NCBI RefSeq assembly: GCF_018919395.1
Contig: NZ_JAHLME010000009.1
Coordinates: forward strand, 1 to 64,000
Reading direction: 5' to 3'
Length of the DNA: 64,000 nucleotides
Origin: Geomonas azotofigens
GTDB lineage: Bacteria > Desulfobacterota > Desulfuromonadia > Geobacterales > Geobacteraceae
The notes under the pieces are model-generated. The model was not told where the DNA came from. It searched no databases and was given only the letters and a program-made list of their open reading frames with translations. The translations under genes and the position numbers were made by a program. Shown here in pieces: positions 9,401 to 17,565 of the stretch (the stretch's first letter is position 1; every line of letters begins with the position of its first letter).

Positions 9401-11115
9401 GCGCCGGCTGCGGCGCGGTCACCTACAACCTGGCCATTCCGTCGGAGACCAACTCCACCGACTTCAACGCGTCGACCTTCAGCGCACCGAGCCTCTCGCT
9501 CGGTTCCGGCCAGCTCGGCTCGGTGACCCTCACCGTTTCAGCCAAGGCCACCGCTGCTAAGAACGTCATCAACAAGACGACGGTAGGCGTTTCCGCGGTA
9601 TCGCACACGGCGCCGGCCAACAAGGTGGTCACCTCCACCGTGAACAACCCGATGCTGCACAACTCCGATAGCACCAGCTCCACCAAGTGGGCTGCCAACG
9701 GCGGCTGGGGTATCCCGGGCGCCCGCTACGGCGAGTTTGACTGCACCACCTGCCACGTGCAGGGCGGCGCCGCGACCCGCAACGCGAACCGCATCCGCGA
9801 GACCGTCACCGCACCCGACACCAGCAAGGGGCAGCTCCCGGGCGCCGGGCAGCCGATCAACTACAGAAGGACCGCCGGCACCAGCAAAACCCAGCCGGTT
9901 CCGGGCTGGGACGGCGGCGCGACGCCGCGGGCCAGCTCCGACAAGATCTGCGAGATCTGCCATACCTACGATGCAGCCGGCGCCAGCGGCACCAAGGCGC
10001 ATCCGTACTCCACCGCAGCCACCCTGGGCAACCACTTCGGTACCGACGGCCGTGACTGCATCGACTGCCACAAGCACGGCAAGGGCTTCGGCGTGGCAGG
10101 GCTTGGCTGCACCGGCTGCCACGGCACCGAGACGGCTACCATCACCCCGGACAACCGTTACGTGGTGGCGCCGCCCAGAAACGCCAACGGCCTCACCGGC
10201 ACCCTGGCCGGCATCGGCCAGGTCAGCAACGATCCCAAGGTCGGTGCGCACCAGGCCCACCTGCAGAGGCTGAACGGCTTCAGCAACTACTCGACGGTCG
10301 ATTACACCTGCCAGTCGTGCCACGGGCCGCTGCCGACCGACTTCAGCCACATCAACTCCAACTCCCTCCCCGTGTTCCAGGGGATGGCGACGAAGAACGG
10401 TGCTATGTCCGCAACCTACACCGGCACCAAGTGCAACAATACCTACTGCCACAACCCGGCAGCCACCGGCGGCACGTTGCTCGCCGCCAACGCCGGTACT
10501 GCTGTGTTCCCGTCCTGGACCAGCGCGGGCTACGTGGTGAGCGGCGCCAAGTCTGTCGCCAACTGCCAGGTCTGCCACAAGGTCCCGGGCAATGCCGGGT
10601 TCGAACCGGCCGGCACCCACAACGGCATGAATACCGACACCACCGACTGCTCCGGCTGCCACGGCCATAACGGCGACGGCAGCGGAACCGTCGTCGGCCG
10701 CCGCCACATGGACGGTATCAAGTTCGGGGCCGGCAACTGCGACACCTGCCACGGCTACGACGTAGGCACCTGGTCCGCGTTCCCCGAGCGCTCCGGCGTC
10801 GTCACCGGCAAAGGCGCTCACGAGAAGCACATCGCGTACCTGAAGACCCGCTACGGCGTGACCCTCGCCGCCGGCACCGACGCCTTCGGCGCAGGTTCCT
10901 CGTGGACACAGGTCTGCGGCGTATGCCATAATGGCGCGGCCCACAACATGGGCGAAGCCATCCCTGGCACCGGGCGCACCATTTCCATCACTCCGGCCCG
11001 CCAGTTCGGCGGTTCGCTGCCGGTCTACAACGGTACCGTCGGGGTAGCGTCCTCGATCAAGCCGAAGACCTGTTCCAACGTCGATTGCCACTACAAAGAG
11101 ACGCCGTCCTGGTAG
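6499..11115 (+). CDS. Fibronectin/Ig-like domain array fused to C-terminal 11-motif cytochrome
   Basis: The protein has 1,538 residues. A hydrophobic N-terminal segment (about 15-40) should act as signal peptide or anchor. Residues about 45-260 form a Thr/Ser/Gly-rich beta-sandwich-like domain. Fibronectin-III or Ig-like repeats follow: two near-identical units at about 516-712 sharing APTV, YLITT/YMITT and YTLYPW signatures, a third Fn3-like unit to about 812, then two beta domains that resemble NEW3-type modules to about 1050. The last 460 residues carry nine CX2CH and two CX4CH (CNNTYCH, CSNVDCH) motifs, starting near residue 1081. The likely role is a surface cytochrome held away from the cell, or onto a substrate, by an adhesin-like stalk. 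The spacing from the previous gene (71 bp) suggests cotranscription. The fold assignments of the N-terminal domains are by pattern only. Confidence 0.9.
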   Translation: MGKVIVKNIRGMGWGAKACLIAMFTMLATVLLLQMKQAKDAQAAVAVQTQWSILGTGSTSTFGTMSLAKGAGSNRLLVVKVVAEYGTAITTFTPTVTYGGQTLTKIVATDTSSRQKVWFGYLKESGIVAATGTTPAITVSWNSTPSAGVGLSAAFYSNVDQTTPTTGSRAVASDTSATTPTSGTFNVTNGGTAIYGTNVNSTYTSTFASGYTEHFDTANSTLYVDAVASKPITATGTENPLPTWGTATRYGFAAIGLNPAVTTLGNGTIGTTANVAPGAASQKIDGFSLVTGSAGTTDSVTGLTVTTTNNAAIASMQIWNEAGTTQYFSTVNNPGSDTWAFSGGTAIPVTNTSASYKILVTYKTRAAGAPSGNTATTARVTALTSGNVMAGSDTADTTLTLINTHNASTWGTNTATSTTITLNWTYGTPGQNVIIIRYAGAKTDTTKPVDGTTYGLGTAFGSGGTVRYVGNASTVPDSLGLVAGTTYYYKIFEYDSYTNYYNATDVWTAGLTPLSSDAVAPTVNAGFAATTPVNTLTVPITSFGATDNVGGSGVSGYMITTSSTAPLATDAAWTSTAPTSYTVAAAGTYTLYPWAKDGGGNVSPLYATPVTVVVDMTAPTVATFTVNTPSGSRNIPIAALTGTDVGTSVSRYLITTTSTQPAAGAAGWSATAPTTYTVAADGTYTLYPWVKDAAGNVSALSGLTRTVLVDATAPTGLTAVSPVDTSTDQPLNVALQASTATDAGVGGVTYYFTITDGVGFNSNSGWIAANNWAPAGLGYGTTYTWQVRAKDSLGNQTALTTPMTFTTGAACVRNDPTLTLLTPTGGIASTISTDGGTSVYNLKVINNDYGGCGTTTFNLGVSDTDALDVFDPPTLGNSALTLPPGGQVTTTVTVKATVDHVGGMSKTRAFTVADANHAAVTTGDVQTTLNVVACTPKTPLLIVGPDSGYLNRGGTMKYTVTVKNTDSGAGCGAVTYNLAIPSETNSTDFNASTFSAPSLSLGSGQLGSVTLTVSAKATAAKNVINKTTVGVSAVSHTAPANKVVTSTVNNPMLHNSDSTSSTKWAANGGWGIPGARYGEFDCTTCHVQGGAATRNANRIRETVTAPDTSKGQLPGAGQPINYRRTAGTSKTQPVPGWDGGATPRASSDKICEICHTYDAAGASGTKAHPYSTAATLGNHFGTDGRDCIDCHKHGKGFGVAGLGCTGCHGTETATITPDNRYVVAPPRNANGLTGTLAGIGQVSNDPKVGAHQAHLQRLNGFSNYSTVDYTCQSCHGPLPTDFSHINSNSLPVFQGMATKNGAMSATYTGTKCNNTYCHNPAATGGTLLAANAGTAVFPSWTSAGYVVSGAKSVANCQVCHKVPGNAGFEPAGTHNGMNTDTTDCSGCHGHNGDGSGTVVGRRHMDGIKFGAGNCDTCHGYDVGTWSAFPERSGVVTGKGAHEKHIAYLKTRYGVTLAAGTDAFGAGSSWTQVCGVCHNGAAHNMGEAIPGTGRTISITPARQFGGSLPVYNGTVGVASSIKPKTCSNVDCHYKETPSW

Positions 11116-11140
11116 TATCCAGCGGGGGGAGGCAGATATA

Positions 11141-13582
11141 ATGCTGAACGTTTTTAGAGAGAAATTCGGAAAGATACTGCTGGTCGCAGGCGCCATCACG
11201 GCCTGCGCCGGCATCCCCGGCACGGCCCTCGCGCTCACCTGCGTGGACTGCCACGGCAACCCGCCGGTCGACAACGCGAGCCGCGTCGGTGGGACCACCG
11301 GCCAGTTCCCGGGTTCCCACGGCACCCACAGTGGCTCGGGCGCCGGGCAGTACGGCTACGCATGCACAAAGTGCCACGTGAACAACGCGGCGGCGAACCA
11401 CGCCAACGGCAACATCGACATGGCAGTGCCCATCAACGGCAACACCGGCGCCTCCTACGGCAAGGGGACCAGCTTCCCGGTCAGCAACAGCGCCCTGGTA
11501 GGCAACGCCTGTTCCGCCACCTACTGCCACTCCGACGGCACCTCGGTGGCCACCGCAAAGGCTGCCACCGGCGCCTCGCCGAACTGGGGCGGGAGCACCA
11601 CCTGCACCAGCTGCCATGGCAGCGGCGGCACCACCGGCGCACCGACATACGTGAACGTCAGGGCTTATCCGTCGGCGGCTCCCACTAGCACCGGCTGGAC
11701 CACCCCGACCAACGCCTACGCCGATGACAACGTCTATGCGGTGTACAACACCACAACGCAGCAGCCGCTGGTGCTGACCACCTTCAACACGACCGCTGCT
11801 GGGCTCACCGCCGGTGACACCGTAACCGGCATCTCGGTCACCGTGCATGGTCTCGCCGCTTCAGGTCTCATCAACGTGGCCCTGACCAAGACCGGCAACA
11901 CCACCGTCGCGGGTACCGCGAAGACCGCCACGCTCCCCACCACCGACGGCTCGGTCACGCTCAACACGACCCCGACCGACCTGTGGGGGACCACCTGGAC
12001 CGTTGCCGAGCTTCAGTCGGCAAACTTCGGTGTAATCATCAAAGACAATGACACCACGGCCTCCAACATCCAGATCGACTCGGTCACCGTTGTGATTTAC
12101 ACTGCAGCCGAGCCCAAGATGAACAGCCACGCGTCGCACGCCTCCAAGACCTGCGATGTTTGTCACAACGCGACCACAACCGACGGCACCACCATCGCCA
12201 CCACGGCGAATCATGCTGCCGGGAGCTATAGCGTGGTTGCCAAGACCGGTACTACCTTTACCTACGCCTACAACTCCGCTGGCAGTACCTGCTCGACTGT
12301 TTCCTGCCATGGTAACGCCATCTGGGGTGTGTCGGTCTTCAACTGCGTCACCTGCCATAACGGCGTCCTGAACACCTCTGCAGCCACCCAGGCACTGGGC
12401 GGACCGACCACCCGCAGGAACGTCGTCGCCGAGATGAAGAGCACCTGGAGCCACAAACGCTCCTCCAGCGGTGGAACCCCGGCCAATACTGTCGTCAAAG
12501 CAGCCGACTGCATCGTCTGCCACATGGAAGGCGACAAGACCACCGGCAAGACCACCGCAGTGCACGGCAACGGCTACATCAACCTGCGTGACCCGGATAC
12601 CGGCAACAACATCAAGAACGTCACCTGGAACGGCGCGACCCCGGGAGCGTACGTGGAGGGGACCACAGACCTCCAATTCACCCAGTTCAGTCGCAATCTC
12701 GGCGTGCTTCTTGAGAACGATCCCAACTGGTTGGTCATTGCCGCCATCCAGCAGAATCACTGCCTGAAGTGCCACGATGCTAACGGGGCCCAGAGCGCCA
12801 ACGCCCAGGTTACCAATAACGCGCTGCAACCTTTCGGCATAGCGATAACCGGCCATGTTGCTCCCTTCAACAGCAACGGTTCGGGTAACGTCGTCAACGT
12901 CGTGGCAGGCTTCACGACCACCAACGCGTCCTACCATCCGGTCATCGGCAAGCAGAACAACAGCTACGTGCAGGGCGCCCAGATGGTGGCCCCCTACAAC
13001 GGTGTCACCAAGACCAACGGCAACAACACCCAGTACGGGCCGCTTATTTCCTGCTGGGACTGCCACGCGACCTTGGGCCAGACCGGCGTGCAGACGGCTA
13101 CCGTCACCGCGCACGGCGGAGCGGTCACCATACGTGGTCCGATCAGGGCCGCAGGCACCACGGCGACCACCAACCTGTGCGTGAACTGCCATGCGACCAA
13201 GTACGCGACCACAGGTACGCAGCACGGTTCCGGTTCCGCCTTTACCGTCGGCAAGAGCAACATGGGCACCACGACCTTCAACAACTGCTCCTACTGCCAC
13301 GGCTACGGCGTAGCCGGCGCAACGTACTCGGCTACCAGCGTCGCGCGTCCGGCGCGCATGGAAGAAGCACACGGCTTCAACGACAGGGTGAACGGTACAG
13401 TCGGTTCCAAGTGGACAAGCGGCTCCAGGCCCTACGCGTTCATCCGGAACACGTTGAGCAACTGGGCGCCCGCCTCGGCTGTCGGCGATACCATCACCAA
13501 CCCGCATACCTGCTCCGGCAGCGGCGGCACCTGTGACAACAACATGAGCAACAGCTCCTTTGGTTTGGGGGGCGTGTACTAG
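11141..13582 (+). CDS. Multiheme c-type cytochrome with beta-sandwich insertion (12 heme motifs)
   Basis: The protein has 813 residues with a Sec signal ending near ALAL, followed at once by the first heme motif CVDCH. It has ten CX2CH and two CX4CH motifs (CSATYCH, CSTVSCH). Between the fourth heme motif (CTSCH, near residue 158) and the next (CDVCH, near 340) lies a heme-free stretch rich in Thr, Val and Asn with regular beta-strand patterning, ending in DSVTVVIYTAAE; it looks like an inserted jelly-roll or carbohydrate-binding-type domain. Only 25 bp separate the gene from the preceding cytochrome, and a gggggag ribosome site precedes the ATG. It is the last gene of the cytochrome array and is followed by a strong terminator. 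The function is electron transfer, with the insertion perhaps serving substrate or matrix binding. Confidence 0.92.
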   Translation: MLNVFREKFGKILLVAGAITACAGIPGTALALTCVDCHGNPPVDNASRVGGTTGQFPGSHGTHSGSGAGQYGYACTKCHVNNAAANHANGNIDMAVPINGNTGASYGKGTSFPVSNSALVGNACSATYCHSDGTSVATAKAATGASPNWGGSTTCTSCHGSGGTTGAPTYVNVRAYPSAAPTSTGWTTPTNAYADDNVYAVYNTTTQQPLVLTTFNTTAAGLTAGDTVTGISVTVHGLAASGLINVALTKTGNTTVAGTAKTATLPTTDGSVTLNTTPTDLWGTTWTVAELQSANFGVIIKDNDTTASNIQIDSVTVVIYTAAEPKMNSHASHASKTCDVCHNATTTDGTTIATTANHAAGSYSVVAKTGTTFTYAYNSAGSTCSTVSCHGNAIWGVSVFNCVTCHNGVLNTSAATQALGGPTTRRNVVAEMKSTWSHKRSSSGGTPANTVVKAADCIVCHMEGDKTTGKTTAVHGNGYINLRDPDTGNNIKNVTWNGATPGAYVEGTTDLQFTQFSRNLGVLLENDPNWLVIAAIQQNHCLKCHDANGAQSANAQVTNNALQPFGIAITGHVAPFNSNGSGNVVNVVAGFTTTNASYHPVIGKQNNSYVQGAQMVAPYNGVTKTNGNNTQYGPLISCWDCHATLGQTGVQTATVTAHGGAVTIRGPIRAAGTTATTNLCVNCHATKYATTGTQHGSGSAFTVGKSNMGTTTFNNCSYCHGYGVAGATYSATSVARPARMEEAHGFNDRVNGTVGSKWTSGSRPYAFIRNTLSNWAPASAVGDTITNPHTCSGSGGTCDNNMSNSSFGLGGVY

Positions 13583-13614
13583 CGGTACTTACGGCCCGGA
13601 TATGTAAACCGGCA

Positions 13615-13640
13615 CCCCGCCCGAAAGGGCGGGGTTTTTT
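13615..13640 (+). terminator. Rho-independent terminator closing the cytochrome array
   Basis: A perfect stem ccccgccc/gggcgggg with a GAAA-type loop is followed by six T. It lies 33 bp after the fourth cytochrome stop and separates it from the lipoprotein/ResB genes. Confidence 0.92.
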
Positions 13641-13767
13641 CTTGAGGATCTTCCGGGTCATCGAGGCTGGACTTATTAACGGGAGTCGTGGCAGCACGTA
13701 ACAAAACGGCAAGTTTCGCGCCGCCGGCAGAATTTTTTGCCAGTGGCAGATCGACAAGGATATCGGC

Positions 13768-15135
13768 ATGAGCGGACGTACAAAGGCATTGTGTCTTGCG
13801 GGGGCAATCGCCATCTGCCTCTGGGGATGCAGTAAGGAAAAGGAAAAACCCAGGGAGCTAGGTTTGATTACTACCACTACGGTGGTGGGAGAAATCACGG
13901 GGCAGCAGGGACGTGGCGGCGCGTGGAACCCTGACCCGGTGCGGAACGTCACTCAAGTCAACTTCAATGCCACCGGCAGGGGAGCCTTTTACCTCGCTGA
14001 ACAAGGTGGGAAGTTCCACGTGGTCCACAACGGCAAGGCCGGTTCCTCGTATACCAATATACTCACTCCCACCCTGAGTCCGGACGGGCAGCGCCTGGCC
14101 TACCAGGCGTACGTCGATGATAAAGTGCGCATGGTGGTCGACGGCAAGGAAGGGGATATCGCCGAGGAACTCGAGGTTCCCTATTTCAGTCCCGACAGCA
14201 AGCACGTCGTCTATCAGGCTAAATCCGGAGGCGCCTGGCACTTCGTGGTCGACGGCCGGAGCTTTCCCACAGGCAAGACCCAGCACAGCGAATTCGGCTT
14301 CAACGCCGACTCTTCCCGCATCGCCTATGTCGATAGCGTCGATGAAGGAGCGAAGCCGCGCCTGGTAGTCACCGATCTAAGCTTCAAGAAACAGACGGTC
14401 CGGGAAGGAACCGGGTCATTGATGGTCATCAGCGACGACAAGACAAGGATCGCCGCGGTCAGCGATGCAGGCGGCAAACAGAGGGTGGTCGAACTGAGTT
14501 TTGCCAAGCCCGATGCCGTCAAGGAAGGACCCCTGTATGACCGCATCAAAGACCTCGTCATCAGCCCCGACGGATCCTCGGTCGCCTACGTCGCACAGAA
14601 GGGAGGCACCCGTGTGCTGGTGTGGAACGACCAGGAAAAGCCGTTCCCCGCGGGCGAACTGGTAGGCTCCATCGCCATTCGCCCCGGCAACAAGGGGGTG
14701 GGTGTCCTGGTTGCACTTAACGGGAGCTGTGTCTTCCATGAGCCCTTCTCCGGCGCAGCGCCGCAGAAGCGGCCCTATGACGAGGTTGGAGAACTGGCTT
14801 ACAGCAAGGACGGCAGCGGCTACGTTTACCTGGGGCGCAAAGTGACCCCCGGCGTAACAGGCAAAAGCATCTTCCTGGTGGTCAACGGCAAGGAAGGACC
14901 CAGGTACGACAAGATCATTCAGCCGACCTTCAGCCCCGACGGGCGAAGGGTCGTCTACCGGGCACGCCAGGACGGCAAGCGCTTCATGGTGGTGTCCGAC
15001 CTCGACGGAAAGGTTGTCAGGCAGGATCCGGTGTACGAGATGGTGTTCCCTCCGGCCTTTTCTGCTGACGGTCAACTTCTGGCCTACGGAGTGAAGGACG
15101 GCGCCAAGCTGGTATGGAAGGTGGAGAAGCTGTAA
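13768..15135 (+). CDS. Beta-propeller (PD40/TolB-like) lipoprotein
   Basis: The protein has 455 residues. A short signal peptide ends in the lipobox LWGC (Cys21), so it should be a lipoprotein. The rest is made of repeated units of the WD40-like PD40/TolB type: phrases such as SPDGQRLAYQA, SPDSKHVVYQA, SPDGSSVAYVA and SPDGRRVVYRA recur about every 45 residues, and VVDGKEG/VVNGKEG loops alternate with them. There are no CXXCH motifs. The stop codon overlaps the ATG of the ResB gene (TAATG), so the two are translationally coupled. That coupling suggests a role linked to cytochrome assembly or to the neighbouring cytochromes, for example as a scaffold on the periplasmic face. That role is inference; the lipoprotein and propeller calls are from the sequence. 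Confidence 0.85.
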   Translation: MSGRTKALCLAGAIAICLWGCSKEKEKPRELGLITTTTVVGEITGQQGRGGAWNPDPVRNVTQVNFNATGRGAFYLAEQGGKFHVVHNGKAGSSYTNILTPTLSPDGQRLAYQAYVDDKVRMVVDGKEGDIAEELEVPYFSPDSKHVVYQAKSGGAWHFVVDGRSFPTGKTQHSEFGFNADSSRIAYVDSVDEGAKPRLVVTDLSFKKQTVREGTGSLMVISDDKTRIAAVSDAGGKQRVVELSFAKPDAVKEGPLYDRIKDLVISPDGSSVAYVAQKGGTRVLVWNDQEKPFPAGELVGSIAIRPGNKGVGVLVALNGSCVFHEPFSGAAPQKRPYDEVGELAYSKDGSGYVYLGRKVTPGVTGKSIFLVVNGKEGPRYDKIIQPTFSPDGRRVVYRARQDGKRFMVVSDLDGKVVRQDPVYEMVFPPAFSADGQLLAYGVKDGAKLVWKVEKL

Positions 15136-16298
15136 TGCCCGATGTGAAAAATGCCGATGTGAAAAATGCCGGCGCCTACAACGACGACGAGGATCTCCCG
15201 CTCGAACCGCAGTATCATCCCGTGAACAAGACGCTGCGCAAGATTTATGACTTCTTGGCCTCCGCCAAGCTGGCCATGGCGTTGCTGGTCGCCATTCTCG
15301 CCTGCTGTCTTATCGGCGTGACCTTGTTCCGTGGACCGCGCTCCGGCGAGATGATTTTCGACACCATGTGGTTCAACGGCCTCCTGGTTCTCCTGATCGT
15401 GAACGTCGCCTGCTGTTTCTTCGGCAGGATCTGGGGGCGCAGGGTCACTCTCATCTCGTTCGGGATGATCCTGTTCCACCTCAGCTTCGTGGCGATGTTC
15501 ATCGGCATCATCTACAACAGCCTGTTCTTCTTTCGCGGTTCCATGAGGCTGACCGAAGGGGAGACGGTGCAAAACGGGGAGCGCAGCAGCTACGACGGCG
15601 TTGCGATGGGGCGCTTCTTCAACGTGATGTGGCTTAAGGGGGAGACCACCCTGAACGCGATGCACCTGGGCTATAAGCTCGACGGCGTCGATAAGAAAAA
15701 GGCCTACGACATCACGGTCGGTGAAGGGGAAGCGAAGAAGCAGGAAGTCATTTACCTCACCAAGAACCTCAATTACCGGGGATTCAAGTTTTTCCCGGAC
15801 CAGGAAGGCTTCAGTATCCTGACGGTCCTCTATGACAAGCAAGATAAGGAACTGTACGGAGCCTACCTCCCGCTGCAGAGTCTCCAGCACGCGGACAAAT
15901 CCTCATTTTTCACCACCGGCACCAGGAACGGCCCCGGCAGCATCGCATTCCCGTACGCACCGGAGAAGCCGCTTTTCGATCTCCAGGTCGCCTACCGCCC
16001 GGACCCGGCGCAGCCGAAGTCGGGTACGGCCCTGTTCCTGGTCAAGCCTCTTGGCACTCCCCTCAGCATGCCGGATCAGCAGACCTTCGAGAAGAGTCAG
16101 ACCCCGATCGGGGCGATGTACGACGCGGGCGAATACCGCCTCTCTCCGCGGGAGGTCCGTTACTGGGTCAGCATGAGGGTGAGCTACGAACCGGGCCAGA
16201 TCATCGTCCTCAGCAGCCTCTGGGTCGGACTGTTCGGCATGATCCTCACCACCCTGGGGCGGATTATGAAAGGGCGGCGGGATCGCCTGAAGGCATGA
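15135..16298 (+). CDS. ResB-like cytochrome c biogenesis protein (System II), first copy
   Basis: The protein has 387 residues from the ATG that overlaps the previous stop (TAATG); an in-frame ATG 21 bp upstream lies inside the lipoprotein gene and is less likely. Three hydrophobic helices lie in the first 140 residues (ALLVAILACCLIGVTLF; GLLVLLIVNVACCFF; a third around FHLSFVAMFIGIIY), followed by a large periplasmic domain and a C-terminal helix (LSSLWVGLFGMILTTL). This is the ResB/Ccs1 layout. With CcsA it carries heme across the membrane and joins it to CXXCH cysteines. The partner CcsA lies at 19236 beyond a minus-strand operon. Its position beside cytochromes with CX4CH and CX3CH motifs raises the possibility of a specialised heme lyase. 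No terminator is visible before the convergent gene. Confidence 0.88.
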   Translation: MPDVKNADVKNAGAYNDDEDLPLEPQYHPVNKTLRKIYDFLASAKLAMALLVAILACCLIGVTLFRGPRSGEMIFDTMWFNGLLVLLIVNVACCFFGRIWGRRVTLISFGMILFHLSFVAMFIGIIYNSLFFFRGSMRLTEGETVQNGERSSYDGVAMGRFFNVMWLKGETTLNAMHLGYKLDGVDKKKAYDITVGEGEAKKQEVIYLTKNLNYRGFKFFPDQEGFSILTVLYDKQDKELYGAYLPLQSLQHADKSSFFTTGTRNGPGSIAFPYAPEKPLFDLQVAYRPDPAQPKSGTALFLVKPLGTPLSMPDQQTFEKSQTPIGAMYDAGEYRLSPREVRYWVSMRVSYEPGQIIVLSSLWVGLFGMILTTLGRIMKGRRDRLKA

Positions 16299-16335
16299 CC
16301 GGACGCGGGACCCGGACCAGTGCGGCGGCCTCGAT

Positions 16336-17565
16336 CTACTGCCGGAACAGTTTCGCGTCGGATTCGTCGAGCAGGTAGCGGTAGGGCGCGACAGGCACGT
16401 TCTTCGCGGTTGCCAGCGGATACAGGTACAGGTTCCAGGCCAGCATCGTCACCAGGACCAGGTGGTAAAGGCGGGCATTGACCCTTCCGGTCACCTCCGT
16501 GACCATGCAGCCGATGGCGGTGAAGGCGAACGGGAGCAGCGGCGCCGCCGAGTAGATGAAGGTGGGACGCTTGACCCCGATGAAGAGGGAGTAGGTACCG
16601 AAAAAGAGCAGCACCGGCAGGCCGAGTTCGACTGATTTTCGGCGCTGCGCCAGGACCGCCAGCATGACCATGGCCGGCAGGGTGGCGATCCAGACCGGCA
16701 GGCTGTTCATGTAGAGGATGAACTCGCCGCGGTCGGCACCGATGAAGGTTCCCTGGCCGACGGTGATGGAACGGATGAACCACTCCAGCGCGGAGCTGTG
16801 ACTTAAGAAGACCATCTCCGGGTTGTAGTTCTCCGGCCGGTAAGTCTGCAGCGAAAAGTAGGCGTCCTGTATGAACTGGAGGAACTCGGGGAAGGCGTAA
16901 CCGCGCATGAACCAGAAGTAGTAGGAGCCGATGAACACGCTGGCCGGAATGAAGAGGTAGGTCGCCGTGATGAAGAACGCGGTTCCGAGACTACGATAGT
17001 TGCGGTTCTCTCTCAGAAGCAACAGGTAGATCAGCAGCCAACAGGGGACGTAGTACCACTTGGTGGCCAGGGCGCATCCCATGAAAAAGGCGCTCGCCGC
17101 GATGAGCCAGCTTCGCCCGGCGTGTCTTTGATAGAGCACGATCGCCGCCAGGAAAAAGGCCCCGCCGTAGATCTCCTCGAAGGTGTAGCGGGACATGACG
17201 ATGTGCAGGGGATCGGTGGCCAGCAAGACCCCCGCCAGCAGCGCGGCTTTTCTCCCCCCGCTCACGTTGCGCGCGAAGAGGTAGGTGAGCACGCAGGCGG
17301 CCGCTCCGAACAGGATGTTCCTCATGCGCCACCCGTACGGGTTGTCGCCGAAAAGCTGCAGGAAACCGTACATGAGGATGTGGCGTAGCGGCGGGTGCTC
17401 CCAGTTGTCGGGCTCGAACTGGCCGTTCAGCCAGTAGTTGGTTCCGGCGGGGACGTGGGCCATCTCATCGCCCCATTTGAAGTCGGGGTAGGAGATCTCG
17501 TAGAACCTCAGGCCGAAGGCGAGCAGGAACAGCAGGCAGATAATGATTATCTCGTTTCTCTTCAT
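16336..17565 (-). CDS. GT39/ArnT-like membrane glycosyltransferase (PMT superfamily)
   Basis: This is a 409-residue polytopic membrane protein with about ten hydrophobic segments. The first helix is followed by KWGDEMAH (residues 31-38), the acidic motif in the first periplasmic loop of GT-C enzymes such as PMT and ArnT, and then by EHPPL, a conserved feature of the family. It should transfer a sugar from a polyprenyl-phosphate donor to a protein or lipid on the periplasmic side. Its ATG overlaps the stop of the upstream gene by 4 bp (ATGA), so it is the last gene of a three-gene minus-strand operon. The GT2 protein at 18188 would make the donor. The acceptor is unknown; the Ser/Thr-rich cytochromes next door are one possibility. 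Confidence 0.82.
   Translation of the reverse strand: MKRNEIIIICLLFLLAFGLRFYEISYPDFKWGDEMAHVPAGTNYWLNGQFEPDNWEHPPLRHILMYGFLQLFGDNPYGWRMRNILFGAAACVLTYLFARNVSGGRKAALLAGVLLATDPLHIVMSRYTFEEIYGGAFFLAAIVLYQRHAGRSWLIAASAFFMGCALATKWYYVPCWLLIYLLLLRENRNYRSLGTAFFITATYLFIPASVFIGSYYFWFMRGYAFPEFLQFIQDAYFSLQTYRPENYNPEMVFLSHSSALEWFIRSITVGQGTFIGADRGEFILYMNSLPVWIATLPAMVMLAVLAQRRKSVELGLPVLLFFGTYSLFIGVKRPTFIYSAAPLLPFAFTAIGCMVTEVTGRVNARLYHLVLVTMLAWNLYLYPLATAKNVPVAPYRYLLDESDAKLFRQ

Noticed and set aside
13720-13745. Sigma-54 promoter before the lipoprotein gene
   Set aside because: GG and GC elements (ggcagaattttttgc) are 11 bp apart instead of the required 10, and the flanking bases fit poorly.
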